From the NCBI GenBank assembly GCA_934647305.1, contig CAKUFI010000010.1:1-56415 (forward strand): a stretch of 56,415 nt of DNA. The letters run 5' to 3'. The translations under genes and the position numbers were made by a program. Origin of the DNA: an uncultured Clostridia bacterium (lineage in GTDB: Bacteria > Bacillota > Clostridia > Christensenellales > Aristaeellaceae). Numbering within the stretch: the stretch's first letter is position 1; each line of letters opens with the position of its first letter. The notes beneath the pieces are model-generated. The model ran no database searches and was not told the DNA's origin. It saw only the letters and a list, made by a program, of their open reading frames with translations. This document shows, one piece after another, positions 32,755-41,322 of this stretch.

Positions 32755-33990
32755 ATGAAAAAGACAAAACCGGACAAAAAGCAGTCTGCGCATCAGCCTG
32801 AACCAGCGCGCGCGGCGCAGTGCGAACCGCCCGCGGAGGAAGCGCCCAGGCTGCGCCCCCTGGCGGCGCTGCGCAGTCAGCGGGCCGCGGTGATGCTCGT
32901 TACCTACGCAATCGTGCTGTACTGCGCGCTGCAGCACCTGGGGCAGGTCAGGGGCTTTCTGGGCGGCGTGTGGGCCGTGTTCAAGCCGATTACGGTGGGC
33001 CTGTGCATCGCGTTTGTGCTCAATGTGCTGCTGAACTTCTTCGAGAAGACGCTGCTGCGCGGCCTGAAGGGCGGCAGGGTGCAGGGGCTGAGGCGGGCGC
33101 TGGGAGTCGTGCTGACGCTGATCGCGGCCATAGGCATCGTGGCGCTGGTCGCGCTGGTGGTTGCGCCCAAGGTGGGCGAGAGCGTCAACCTGATCATCGG
33201 GGCGCTGCCGCAGTCGGCCGGGGAGCTGGGCGAGTGGCTCAGAAGCAGCCTGGCGCGCCTGTCCCTCGCGCCCGAGCAGATCGACGGCGTGGTCGAGAAG
33301 ATCAACACGCTGGCCGATCAGCTGCTCAAGTGGATCGAGGCCGAGTACGCGATGCTGGCCGGCAAGGTGCTGGGCGTGACCTCGACGCTGCTCTCGTTCG
33401 TGTTCGACCTGCTGCTCAGCCTGATCATCGCGATCTATGTGCTGCTGCAGAAGGAGCAGATCGGGCGCGCGGCCAATCGCCTGATGGAGGCGTATTTCCC
33501 GAAAAAACTGCGCGAGCAGGTGCTCAGCGTCGCCAGGCTGTCCTACAGCGCGTTCTCGAATTTCGTGCGCGGGCAGCTGATCGAGGCGGTCATACTGGGC
33601 GCGCTGTGCTACCTGGGGCTGCTGATCCTGCGCATACCCAACGCGCCGGTGGTCGGCCTGCTGGTGGGCGTGACCGCGCTGGTGCCGATCTTCGGCGCGT
33701 GGATCGGCGGGGGACTGTCGGCGTTTCTGATCCTGCTGGTCGATCCGGGAAAGGTGATCCTGTTCGTGGTGTTCCTGCTGATCCTGCAGCAGGTGGAGGG
33801 CAACCTGATCTACCCGCGCGTGGTGGGCAGTGCGCTCGGCCTGCCGGGCCTGCTGGTGCTGTGCGCGGTGCTGGTGGGCGGAAACATCGGCGGCGTTGTG
33901 GGCATGCTGATGGGCGTGCCGGTGGTCGCGGTGGTCTACGAGCTGCTCAGGCGGGGCGTGGCGCATCGAATCGGCAAGGAAAATACATAA
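32755..33990 (+). CDS. AI-2E family membrane transporter
   Basis: The 411-residue protein starts with a basic/Pro-rich cytosolic tail and has about eight membrane helices in the AI-2E (PF01594) order: two helices, a periplasmic-type region, then PNAPVVGLLVGVTALVPIFG and QQVEGNLIYPRVVG, the family signatures. Members include proteins linked with autoinducer-2 export and with Na/H antiport; the substrate here is unknown. ATG 32755 follows AAAGGA; earlier in-frame codons overlap the -10 box. Confidence 0.85.
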   Translation: MKKTKPDKKQSAHQPEPARAAQCEPPAEEAPRLRPLAALRSQRAAVMLVTYAIVLYCALQHLGQVRGFLGGVWAVFKPITVGLCIAFVLNVLLNFFEKTLLRGLKGGRVQGLRRALGVVLTLIAAIGIVALVALVVAPKVGESVNLIIGALPQSAGELGEWLRSSLARLSLAPEQIDGVVEKINTLADQLLKWIEAEYAMLAGKVLGVTSTLLSFVFDLLLSLIIAIYVLLQKEQIGRAANRLMEAYFPKKLREQVLSVARLSYSAFSNFVRGQLIEAVILGALCYLGLLILRIPNAPVVGLLVGVTALVPIFGAWIGGGLSAFLILLVDPGKVILFVVFLLILQQVEGNLIYPRVVGSALGLPGLLVLCAVLVGGNIGGVVGMLMGVPVVAVVYELLRRGVAHRIGKENT

Positions 33991-33995
33991 AAGTC

Positions 33996-34024
33996 TTGTT
34001 CGAGTCAACATTTCATGGTACAAT
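33996..34024 (+). promoter_or_regulatory. Promoter of the lipoprotein gene
   Basis: TTGTTC (33996-34001), 17 bases, TACAAT (34019-34024), 36 bases upstream of the chosen ATG. Confidence 0.7.
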
Positions 34025-34060
34025 AAGAACGCAAAGTTCATGAGAGGGAGACTGGATAAG

Positions 34061-34717
34061 ATGAAGAAGTGCCTGATCCTGCTGCTGACCCTGCTGGTCG
34101 CGGCGCTGCCCCTGAGCGGCTGCTCGATGTACAACGACGCGATCGACGAATACGTGGGCGGCCTGGTGAGCGAAAACGAACAGCAGAACGCCGACGAGCC
34201 CAAGGCGACCGTCGCGCCGCTGACCGTGCCCATGTATACCGACCGCAAGGCCGTGTATCAGTACTATAACGCCATCGCCGTGGGCGACACGCTCGAGAGC
34301 CTGACCGAAAAGTACGGCGAGCCGACCAAGGAAGAGAACGAAAACGGCGTCAACTACACCTGGATCATGGAGGACGGCTACGGCTTCTGTGCCACCTTCT
34401 TTGACGACGGCGTGCTCAGCGCCAAGGTGCTCTATTATGAAGACATCCGCCAGCTGGCCCCGCTGAGCAAGGCGACCGGCCTGAACAACGTGTCGATGCT
34501 GTCCAACAGCTACACGCTGGACACCGTCAAGGGCATACTGGGCGGCCGCGGCATGCAGATCGCTGCCATGCTGTCCGATTCCACCGACGCGCCCCAGATT
34601 CAGTATCTGTACTGCTGGATCGATGAGACCGGCGACAACGTGGTGCAGGTGCTGTTCGACAAGGACGGCAAGATTTCGCAGGTGGTCTGTTCGTTTGCCG
34701 AGGAGGAGAAGAACTGA
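34061..34717 (+). CDS. Lipoprotein with BamE/SmpA-like repeats
   Basis: The 218-residue product has a lipoprotein signal with LPLSGC; Cys21 should be lipidated. The body contains two related units, the first with YYNAIAVGDTLESLTEKYGE, which resembles the turn of SmpA/OmlA/BamE-like folds seen in Gram-positive lipoproteins (DUF3862 type). Its function is unknown, perhaps binding an envelope partner. An in-frame ATG at 34040 is less suitable because it would precede the signal peptide with charged residues. Confidence 0.7.
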   Translation: MKKCLILLLTLLVAALPLSGCSMYNDAIDEYVGGLVSENEQQNADEPKATVAPLTVPMYTDRKAVYQYYNAIAVGDTLESLTEKYGEPTKEENENGVNYTWIMEDGYGFCATFFDDGVLSAKVLYYEDIRQLAPLSKATGLNNVSMLSNSYTLDTVKGILGGRGMQIAAMLSDSTDAPQIQYLYCWIDETGDNVVQVLFDKDGKISQVVCSFAEEEKN

Positions 34718-34727
34718 TCGATTTTTT

Positions 34728-34764
34728 CCGGCGGGTTCCGTGCGAGCCCGCCGGCTGTTTTTTT
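34728..34764 (+). terminator. Intrinsic terminator of the lipoprotein gene
   Basis: CCGGCGGG pairs with CCCGCCGG across an 11-base loop, then CTG and seven T. It is a strong, unoccupied terminator, in contrast to the three that hold inserted elements. Confidence 0.92.
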
Positions 34765-34779
34765 CAGGGAGGGGTGCGT

Positions 34780-35250
34780 ATGACGGCCGAGGAATTCTGG
34801 AAGCGGTTTCTGCGGGAAACCGGGCGCGGGGAGGAGACGAGCTGCAGCGAGGTCTTTGCCTTCGCCGAGGGCGAGACGGCTTCCTGGCTGGCTGAGCTGA
34901 CGCTGGCGGGCAGGAAGCGCGCGACCACCTCCTGCTATGAAGCCTATCGCGCGGAGGGAGAAGCCCTGCCCCAAAGGGGCGAGCTGAGCGTGGTGACCGA
35001 CGGGAAGGGCGAGCCGAAGTGCGTAATCGAGACGACCGAGGTGACGGTGCTGCCCTTTGGCGAGGTAACCTGGGCGCTGTGCAGTCGGGAGGGCGAGGAC
35101 GAGTGCATTGAAACCTGGCGCGAGACACATAGGCGCATCTTCACCGAGGAGGGCCGGCAGCTGGGCTACGACTTTACCGACGAGACGCGGGTGGTGTTCG
35201 AGGATTTCCGCGTGATCTGGCGCGGGGAGGAGAATCCTTACAGAGAATAA
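34780..35250 (+). CDS. ASCH-domain protein
   Basis: The 156-residue protein has the ASCH/PUA-like fold features: LTLAGRKRATTSCYEAY, then VIETTEVTVLPFGEV, and EDFRVIWRG near the end. ASCH proteins are thought to bind RNA or modified nucleosides; some are amidohydrolases of acetylated cytidine. The activity here is unknown. AGGGAGGGG precedes the ATG at 34780. The upstream terminator suggests a separate transcript or read-through. Confidence 0.8.
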   Translation: MTAEEFWKRFLRETGRGEETSCSEVFAFAEGETASWLAELTLAGRKRATTSCYEAYRAEGEALPQRGELSVVTDGKGEPKCVIETTEVTVLPFGEVTWALCSREGEDECIETWRETHRRIFTEEGRQLGYDFTDETRVVFEDFRVIWRGEENPYRE

Positions 35251-35400
35251 ACTGCGCGTCAACCGAAGATTAAGCAAAGGTTATTTTAACACGTGAACGT
35301 GAAAAACAAAGAAAACGGGCGAAATAGACTGATTTTTCCATCTGGCATGCAAACCGGCATGTTTTCGCGGAAAAGGCGGGAATTCAGCCGATTTCCGGCT

Positions 35401-35429
35401 TTGACGGAACGGAAAAATTCCTTTATTAT
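35401..35429 (+). promoter_or_regulatory. Promoter of the ABC exporter pair
   Basis: TTGACG (35401-35406), 17 bases, TATTAT (35424-35429). A leader of about 100 bases follows before the ATG at 35537. The intergenic stretch 35251-35400 is AT-rich with a 64-residue ORF that I regard as chance. Confidence 0.7.
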
Positions 35430-35536
35430 ACCTGTGCCCGGAGTGCGTTTCAGAAAATCAGGAGATTTTACGTCTCGTCCTTTTTGAACGCTGCTTCGAT
35501 TAAGCGTGCTTTTGCCGCTACAAAAGGAGGTCTTCG

Positions 35537-37291
35537 ATGGACGTCATCAAGCGACTGGGCCGGATGATTAAGCCCTACCGGGGCACGATCGTGATGGCGC
35601 TGGTGCTGCAGACGGTGGTCATACTGACCCGCCTGTTCGCGCCCTTCTTCACCCGGGACATTGTGAACAAGGTGATCCCGGCGCAGGATCTGGGGCTGCT
35701 CTTTCCGCTGTGCGCGGGCCTGCTCGGCCTGGTGGTGGTTCGGGCGGCGGCGACCTACGTGCGCTCCATCTCGCTGGAGCGGGTGTCCCAGAACGTGACC
35801 TACGACCTGCGTACCGGCCTGTACAGGCACATGCAGGAGCTTCCGTATTCCTTTTACGATCATCACCGGATCGGCGAGATCATGTCGCGCATGACCAGCG
35901 ACATCGAGGGTCTGCGCAACCTGATTTCCTCGGGCATCGTGACGGTGTACGATAACGCGCTCAACTTCTTCGGCGCGCTGTTTTTCCTGGCCTTCATGAG
36001 CTGGAAGCTGATGCTGGCCATGATGATCTTCGCGCCGCTGATGGCTGTGCTGGCCTGGCAGTTCGGCAAGCACATCCGTCCCGCCTTCGCCGACATCCGC
36101 GAGCAGAACGCCGTGCTCAACACCCGCACGCAGGAGAACCTGGCCGGCATGCGCGTGGTCAAGGCGTTTGCGCGGGAAAAGCACGAGGAGGAGTCCTTCT
36201 CGAAGGAAAACCTGGAGCTGCTGCGGCTGCACCTGAAGGCGACCTGGATCTACACCGACTTCGTGCCGGTGATGGAGCTGATGAGCGGCATGTGCACGCC
36301 GGTCATGCTGCTGGTGGGCGGCATACTGATCCTGAAGGGTCAGATGGACATCGGCACGCTGGTGGCTGCCAACGGCTACATCTGGCTGATCATCAACCCG
36401 ATGCGCGCGCTGTCCAACATCATCAACATGCTGGCGCAGGCGATTACCTCGGCCGAAAAGCTGTTCTACTATCAGGACTTCGGCTCGAACATCCGCGAGA
36501 TCGAGCATCCCAAGACCCCCGAGAAGTTCGAGGGTCACGTCCAGTTCGACCACGTGACCTTCTCCTACGGCGGCAGGGACGTGCTCAAGGACATCACCTT
36601 CGAGGCCAAGCCCGGCCAGACCATCGCCGTGATGGGCGCGACCGGCTCGGGCAAGAGCACGCTGGTGACGCTGATGGGCAGGTTCTACGACGTGAAATCG
36701 GGCAGCGTGAAGATCGACGGCATCGACGTGCGTGAGCAGCGGCTGGCGCCCCTTCGCCGCCACCTGGGCTACGTGATGCAGGAGACCTTCCTCTTCTCGG
36801 ACAGCCTGACCGACAACATCCGCTTCGGCCGGCCGGACGCGCCGCAGGAGCAGGTCGAAAAGGCCGCCCACGTCGCGCAGGCCGACGAGTTCATTGAGCA
36901 CATGCCCGAGGGCTATGAGACGGTCGTGGGCGAGCGCGGACTGGGCCTTTCCGGCGGCCAGAAGCAGCGCGTGTCGATTGCCCGCGCCGTGCTGACCGAC
37001 CCGAGCATACTGATTATGGACGACTCCACGTCCGCCGTGGACATGGAGACCGAATACGAGATTCAGCAGCAGCTCAAGGAGGTGCTCAAGAACCGCACCA
37101 CCTTCATCATTGCGCACCGAATCTCCTCGGTCAAGAACGCCGACCAGATCCTGGTGCTCAAGGACGGCGAAATCGCCGAGCGCGGCACGCACAAGGAACT
37201 GCTGGCGCACAAAGGCATCTACTACGGCATGGTACAGGACCAGTACAAGGACTTCGAAGAGATGATCCGGCGGAAGGCAGGTGAGGCCTGA
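35537..37291 (+). CDS. Heterodimeric ABC exporter, degenerate-site subunit
   Basis: The 584-residue half-transporter has six membrane helices (residues about 1-310) and an ATPase domain: Walker A GATGSGKST at about 367, signature LSGGQ at about 471, and Walker B ending LIMDDSTSAVD at about 490. Asp replaces the catalytic Glu after Walker B, as in TM287, BmrC or LmrC-type partners. The next gene supplies the catalytic Glu. Substrates of such pairs are often drugs, lipids or peptides. AAAGGAGG precedes the ATG. Confidence 0.9.
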   Translation: MDVIKRLGRMIKPYRGTIVMALVLQTVVILTRLFAPFFTRDIVNKVIPAQDLGLLFPLCAGLLGLVVVRAAATYVRSISLERVSQNVTYDLRTGLYRHMQELPYSFYDHHRIGEIMSRMTSDIEGLRNLISSGIVTVYDNALNFFGALFFLAFMSWKLMLAMMIFAPLMAVLAWQFGKHIRPAFADIREQNAVLNTRTQENLAGMRVVKAFAREKHEEESFSKENLELLRLHLKATWIYTDFVPVMELMSGMCTPVMLLVGGILILKGQMDIGTLVAANGYIWLIINPMRALSNIINMLAQAITSAEKLFYYQDFGSNIREIEHPKTPEKFEGHVQFDHVTFSYGGRDVLKDITFEAKPGQTIAVMGATGSGKSTLVTLMGRFYDVKSGSVKIDGIDVREQRLAPLRRHLGYVMQETFLFSDSLTDNIRFGRPDAPQEQVEKAAHVAQADEFIEHMPEGYETVVGERGLGLSGGQKQRVSIARAVLTDPSILIMDDSTSAVDMETEYEIQQQLKEVLKNRTTFIIAHRISSVKNADQILVLKDGEIAERGTHKELLAHKGIYYGMVQDQYKDFEEMIRRKAGEA

Positions 37292-39084
37292 TGGCACGTA
37301 TGCTCAGACAGATTGACGACGAAGCGATCGAAAGGCCGTTTGACAAAAGTCAGTTTATCCGCCTGCTTCAGTACATGAAGCCCTACAAGAAGCACGTGCT
37401 GCTGGCGCTGGTGCTGATGGTGATCGCGACTGCCTGCTCGCTGGGGCAGACCTTCGCGCTGAGCCGCGCGGTCAGCGACCTGCAGAAGGAAACGCCCGTG
37501 CTGCCCACGATGCTGCTGGTCAGCATGGTGATTATGGCGGGCCTGGGCGCGCTGTGCACCCGAAACCGCGCGCGTTTGATGGACACCGCCGGGCGAAAGG
37601 CCATCGCAAAGCTCCGGCAGGACCTGTTCGACCACATTCAGCACATGTCCTTCTCCTTCTTTGACACCCGCTCGGCCGGCAAGCTGCTGGTGCGCGTCAT
37701 CAACGACGTGAACGCGCTCAACGACCTGTTCACCAACGGCATCGTCAACGTGCTCATCGAGTGCCTGACCATGGTGCTGCTGCTGGTCATCATGCTGGTG
37801 GTCAACTGGAAGCTGACCCTGATCGCCATGTGCATACTGCCCATCCTGATCTTCATCATGTTCAAGCTCAAGCGCGAAATGAGAAAGCGCTGGCAGCGGG
37901 TGCGCATGAAGACCTCCAGCATGAACGGCTATCTGCACGAATCGCTGGCCGGCATGCGCGTGACGGAGGCCTTCGTCCGCGAGGATGAAAACCAGGACAC
38001 CTTCGAGATGGTCAACAACGAAATCCGCGAGCGCTGGATGCGCGCGGTGCAGATCAACAACTCCTTCTGGCCGGCGCTGGACGTGACCGGCACGCTGGGC
38101 ACGGTGCTGGTGTACTACTTCGGCGTGAAGTTCATGGGCGACGCGGCGCACCCGCTGCAGCTGGCCAACCTGCTGCTGATTCTGTGGTACCTGGGCAGGT
38201 TCTGGGAGCCGCTCAACACGCTGTCCAACTTCTACAACTCGCTTTTGACCGCCATGGCCTCGATGGAGCGTATCTTCGAGATCATGGACACCGAGCCGGA
38301 AATCAAGGACAAGCCGGACGCGAAACCTCTGCCCCCGATCGAGGGACGCGTGACCTTCGACGACGTGACCTTCTCCTACACCCCCGAAAAGGTGATTCTG
38401 AAGAACGTCTCCTTCGAGGTCAAGCCCGGCCAGACCATCGCGCTGGTCGGTCCGACCGGCGCGGGCAAGTCGACCGTCGTCAACCTGATCAGCCGGTTCT
38501 ACGACGTGACGGGCGGCGCGGTGCGCATCGACGGCCACGACGTGCGCGACGTGCAGCTGCACTCCCTGCGCGAGCAGATGGGCGTGATGATGCAGGACAG
38601 CTTCATCTTCACCGGCACCATCATGGACAACATCCGCTACGGCAAGCTGGACGCGACCGACGAGGAGGTCATGGCGGCCGCCAGGGCGGTGCACGCCGAC
38701 GACTTCATCCGCGCGATGCCCAAGGGCTACATGACCGAGGTCAACGAGCGCGGCTCGTCGCTGTCCGTGGGTCAGCGGCAGCTCATCTCCTTCGCCCGCG
38801 CGCTGCTCAACGACCCCAAGATTCTCATACTCGACGAGGCAACCTCGTCCATCGACACCCACACCGAGATCCTGATCCAGAAGGCGCTGGACGTGCTGCT
38901 CAAGGGGCGCACCAGTTTCGTCATCGCGCACCGGCTCTCCACCATCCGCAACGCCGACTGCATCATGGTCATCCAGGACGGCCACGTCGCCGAGCGCGGC
39001 ACCCACGACGAGCTCATCAAGCTCGAGGGCGGCCACTACAAGGAGCTCTGCGACGCGCAGTACCGCTTCCTCATGGACGACTAG
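37291..39084 (+). CDS. Heterodimeric ABC exporter, catalytic subunit
   Basis: The 597-residue partner has six membrane helices and an ATPase domain: Walker A GPTGAGKST at about 388, signature LSVGQ at about 491 (altered from LSGGQ) and Walker B LILDEATSS with catalytic Glu. Thus the complete ATP site uses this Walker B and the LSGGQ of the first subunit, while the other site is degenerate on both sides, the typical asymmetric exporter. It also has an N-terminal extension of about 20 residues. Start and upstream stop overlap by one base (TGATG). Confidence 0.9.
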   Translation: MARMLRQIDDEAIERPFDKSQFIRLLQYMKPYKKHVLLALVLMVIATACSLGQTFALSRAVSDLQKETPVLPTMLLVSMVIMAGLGALCTRNRARLMDTAGRKAIAKLRQDLFDHIQHMSFSFFDTRSAGKLLVRVINDVNALNDLFTNGIVNVLIECLTMVLLLVIMLVVNWKLTLIAMCILPILIFIMFKLKREMRKRWQRVRMKTSSMNGYLHESLAGMRVTEAFVREDENQDTFEMVNNEIRERWMRAVQINNSFWPALDVTGTLGTVLVYYFGVKFMGDAAHPLQLANLLLILWYLGRFWEPLNTLSNFYNSLLTAMASMERIFEIMDTEPEIKDKPDAKPLPPIEGRVTFDDVTFSYTPEKVILKNVSFEVKPGQTIALVGPTGAGKSTVVNLISRFYDVTGGAVRIDGHDVRDVQLHSLREQMGVMMQDSFIFTGTIMDNIRYGKLDATDEEVMAAARAVHADDFIRAMPKGYMTEVNERGSSLSVGQRQLISFARALLNDPKILILDEATSSIDTHTEILIQKALDVLLKGRTSFVIAHRLSTIRNADCIMVIQDGHVAERGTHDELIKLEGGHYKELCDAQYRFLMDD

Positions 39085-39096
39085 GTCGGCAGTGCC

Positions 39097-39220
39097 GACA
39101 GCCGGTTGCTGCCGGCAGGCTGAGCCTGCACCCGGTTGCTGCCGCCGAACAGAACACGAAACCAGCCGCCATAGATTAGAGCGGCTGGTTTCTTCGGTTT
39201 TCCGGGCTTCCCCGGAAAAC
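39097..39220 (-). repeat. Two-hairpin repeat element, copy 4
   Basis: Read leftward: H1 GTTTTCCGGG-gaag-CCCGGAAAAC (39220-39197), spacer CGAA, H2 GAAACCAGCCGC / GCGGCTGGTTTC with loop TCTAATCTATG (39192-39158), then the CGGCGGCAGCAA block and GCAGGCT/AGCCTGC. Both stems are perfect and differ wholly from copy 1. Confidence 0.85.
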
Positions 39221-39239
39221 TCACTCCGGCGTTGCCGGA

Positions 39240-39345
39240 TCGGGCAGGCTGAGCCTGCACCCGGTTGCTGCTGCGGGTTCTATTGACGACTTCGGGGGCC
39301 ATCAATTGAAGCGGCCAAGGTCTTCCCCTGCCAAGCGCTTCGCGC
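39240..39345 (-). repeat. Two-hairpin repeat element, copy 5, degenerate
   Basis: Read leftward, H2 (39322-39288) has GACCTTGGCCGC and GCCCCCGAAGTC, with about nine of twelve pairs, around TTCAATTGATG. The left arm equals that of copies 8 and 9 while the right arm has decayed. The 3' block is CGCAGCAGCAA and another GCAGGCT/AGCCTGC hairpin follows. Confidence 0.7.
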
Positions 39346-39418
39346 CGGCAGGCACGGTCGGCATTGTCGATTCAGGCGAAGTTCCATTCATGTGCGCAGC
39401 TTTTGCGCCAAAACGACG

Positions 39419-39450
39419 ACTCCCCCGGAGAGCGGAATCTCTGGGGGAGT
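39419..39450 (+). terminator. Hairpin ACTCCCCC/GGGGGAGT
   Basis: An 8-bp GC-rich stem with an inner AGAG/CTCT, followed by ATTTGT. It may end read-through transcripts of the exporter operon 335 bp upstream; there is no long T tract. Confidence 0.45.
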
Positions 39451-39544
39451 ATTTGTCGGACAGGACATGCGAAACCGCGCCTTTGGGACGGGCTTTGAAG
39501 TGTGTTTCATTCGGGGAACTATGCTGCTTTTACATCCCTGTCAC

Positions 39545-39605
39545 GCGGATCAAAGTACTTTCCGGGAGAGCTCGAGAGGGGCCTTTCTTAGAAAGGCCGC
39601 CTCTT
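39545..39605. repeat. 3'-end hairpin repeat, copy a
   Basis: GAGAGG-GGCCTTTC faces GAAAGGCC-CCTCTT (39574-39605), preceded by GCGGATCAAAGTACTTTCCG and followed by GAACGTTCC. The same arrangement recurs at 43766, 46683, 52632 and 55147 with changed but paired stems. This copy lies just past the stop of ytfJ. Confidence 0.8.
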
Positions 39606-39620
39606 GAACGTTCCTCCCCC

Positions 39621-40004
39621 CTACTGCGCGGGCTGCTTGGCGGGGAAGAGCCGCCTGACCTCGCCGATGAGCTGGGGCACGAGCTCCATGAGGTGGTCGA
39701 GGGGCGCGACGTACTGGGCGGGGGCGAGGCGCACCTGGTTCTGGCTGATGACCAGAAAGCCCATGGGCTGGACGCTGACGCCCGCGCCTGTGCCGCCTGC
39801 GAAGGGAGCCTCGGGCAGGGTGGAGGCGGGGAGCGAGTACTCGCCGCCGCCCGCGACGAAGCCGAAGCTGACCTTGGAAATGGGGATGACGGTGGAGCCG
39901 TCGGGGGTGGTGACCGCGTCGCCGATGACCGTGTTGACGTCCACCATCTCGCGGATGTTTTCCATCGTGGTGTTCATGATGCCTTCAATCGGGTGTTTGT
40001 CCAT
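39621..40004 (-). CDS. ytfJ: GerW/YtfJ-family sporulation protein
   Basis: The 127-residue protein begins MDKHPIEGIMNTTMENIREM and has VDVNTVIGDAVTTPDGSTVI and KVSFGFVAGGGEY, the GerW (YtfJ) signature. In Bacillus it is a spore protein needed for normal germination. The ATG at 40004 follows GGGAGG; the long upstream extension is the other frame of the next gene. It overlaps the ytfI-like gene by 31 bases, suggesting coupling. Confidence 0.9.
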   Translation of the reverse strand: MDKHPIEGIMNTTMENIREMVDVNTVIGDAVTTPDGSTVIPISKVSFGFVAGGGEYSLPASTLPEAPFAGGTGAGVSVQPMGFLVISQNQVRLAPAQYVAPLDHLMELVPQLIGEVRRLFPAKQPAQ

Positions 40005-40498
40005 GAATTCAGCCTCCCTGCAATCGAATGGAGGAGGAGCAAGCCTCCCGCGCGAATAATATGCCCCACGCGCACCGAAAGGATACCGCCCGCGCGTATG
40101 CGCGTGGCCGCGTTCGTGAAGTCGGCGGCGACGCGGGCGCGCAGCGGGAGCCTGGGACAGGCGGTCTGAAGGCAGCAGACCCCGGCGCGCAGCAGTCCGC
40201 ACACCAGCGCGTTCTTCGCCGCGTCGTCCAGGTGCAGCGTTACGTCGAGCGCCAACCGCTCCACCGAAACGCCCTTCAGAAGCACTCGCGCCGCCTGAAG
40301 AAGCGCGTCCCTGGGCAGGGGAGAGAGCTGTCTTTTACGGGGACGCGGGCGGGACGTGGGAATGTCCAGGCGCACCGCCCAGATCATCACCCCCAGGCGA
40401 AAGGGTTTCTCGCGCTCGCTGGCGTAGACCGCGCCCACGCGCACCGGCGTCATCAGCAGGTAACACAGCGATATCGCCGCAAAAGCCCAGTAGACCAT
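39974..40498 (-). CDS. YtfI-like DUF2953 membrane protein
   Basis: The 174-residue protein has an N-terminal membrane helix (VYWAFAAISLCYLLMTPVRV), a basic middle part and a C-terminal RVGHIIRAGGLLLL segment. Position directly upstream of ytfJ and this plan match ytfI of Bacillus, the DUF2953 family, though direct similarity is modest by eye. GGGAGGCGAGG precedes the ATG. Confidence 0.65.
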   Translation of the reverse strand: MVYWAFAAISLCYLLMTPVRVGAVYASEREKPFRLGVMIWAVRLDIPTSRPRPRKRQLSPLPRDALLQAARVLLKGVSVERLALDVTLHLDDAAKNALVCGLLRAGVCCLQTACPRLPLRARVAADFTNAATRIRAGGILSVRVGHIIRAGGLLLLHSIAGRLNSWTNTRLKAS

Positions 40499-40549
40499 AC
40501 CTCGCCTCCCGATGCGAGAATTTCTTTCCTGTATTTTTCACGAATCGGG

Positions 40550-40578
40550 TTGTAATTATGTGCGGTTCGTGCTATGGT
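40550..40578 (+). promoter_or_regulatory. Promoter of the ECF S-component gene
   Basis: TTGTAA (40550-40555), 17 bases, TATGGT (40573-40578), 35 bases upstream of the ATG. No riboswitch-like structure is visible in the short leader. Confidence 0.55.
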
Positions 40579-40612
40579 ATAGACGATTTCGTAAAAAAGG
40601 AGGGTGTAACTT

Positions 40613-41161
40613 ATGGACAGAAAAACGCTTCGGAAGATGGTATTCACTGCGGTCATGGCGGCCTTTGTATTCGTGGCCACGTATTTCCTGAAAATCCGCA
40701 TTCCCACCCCGACCGGCTACACGATGCTCAAGATGGGCAACATCCTGTGCGTGCTTTCCGGCCTGCTGTTCGGGCCGGTGTGCGGCGGACTGGCGGCGGG
40801 CGTGGGCTCGGCGCTGTACGACCTGACCGACCCGGCGTTCGCCGCGGGCGCGATGACCACGTTTGTGCGCTTCTTCATCATGGGCTTTCTGGCCGGGCTG
40901 ATTTCCCACCTGGGCAAGGCGAACGGCGAGCACATGAAGCGCAACCTGGTCGCGGCGATCGTGGCCTCGCTGAGCTACGTACTGCTCTACATCGGCGAAA
41001 AGGTGGTCGTGCTGATGCTGGCGGGCAGCGGCTTCTTCCCGGCCGTCGCGGCCAACAGCACCAAGCTGATCGCGTCCCTGACCAACGCGGCGGTGGCCAT
41101 CGTGGGCAGCATGCTGCTGGTGAAGCCCATCCGCGGCGCGCTCAAGCGGGTGGGATATTAG
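40613..41161 (+). CDS. ECF transporter S component
   Basis: The 182-residue membrane protein has five to six helices and the N-terminal RKMVFTAVMAAFVFVATYFL and G-rich LLFGPVCGGLAAGVGSALYD of S components, the substrate-binding units of energy-coupling factor vitamin or metal importers. The T and A units are not nearby, so it probably shares a general ECF module. The substrate is not readable. AAGGAGG precedes the ATG. Confidence 0.82.
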   Translation: MDRKTLRKMVFTAVMAAFVFVATYFLKIRIPTPTGYTMLKMGNILCVLSGLLFGPVCGGLAAGVGSALYDLTDPAFAAGAMTTFVRFFIMGFLAGLISHLGKANGEHMKRNLVAAIVASLSYVLLYIGEKVVVLMLAGSGFFPAVAANSTKLIASLTNAAVAIVGSMLLVKPIRGALKRVGY

Positions 41162-41224
41162 GCTACGATCGAGAGGCGGCAGGGCAGCTCACCTGTTTCA
41201 GTGAACCCTGGCAAAAGGGCAGTC

Positions 41225-41297
41225 TGCTGCTAAAATCGGCGGCAGCAGGTGGATCCGGGCACTGCCCGGCAGAAAGGCAGCCTCTCGAACGTTCCAT
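41225..41297 (+). repeat. Partial repeat, chimeric between families
   Basis: The segment starts with the CGGCGGCAGCAGG block of the two-hairpin family, has CCGGGCA/TGCCCGG, and continues as the right arm of the 3'-end hairpin family (AAAGGCAGCCTCTC) with GAACGTTCC. H1, H2 and the left arm are missing. It fills the gap between the S-component and aldolase genes. Confidence 0.65.
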
Positions 41298-41322
41298 ACA
41301 CAGAAAAAAAGGAGGCGGCGGT

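Noticed and set aside
35293..35487. 64-residue ORF before the ABC exporter
   Set aside because: It spans the likely promoter, lacks a ribosome binding site and shows no recognisable domain.
37291..39084. Altered LSVGQ signature as a sign of a broken transporter
   Set aside because: This is the normal asymmetry of heterodimeric exporters and matches the Glu-to-Asp change in the partner.
40499..40612. Riboswitch before the ECF S component
   Set aside because: The leader is short and no known aptamer core or alternative terminator was visible.
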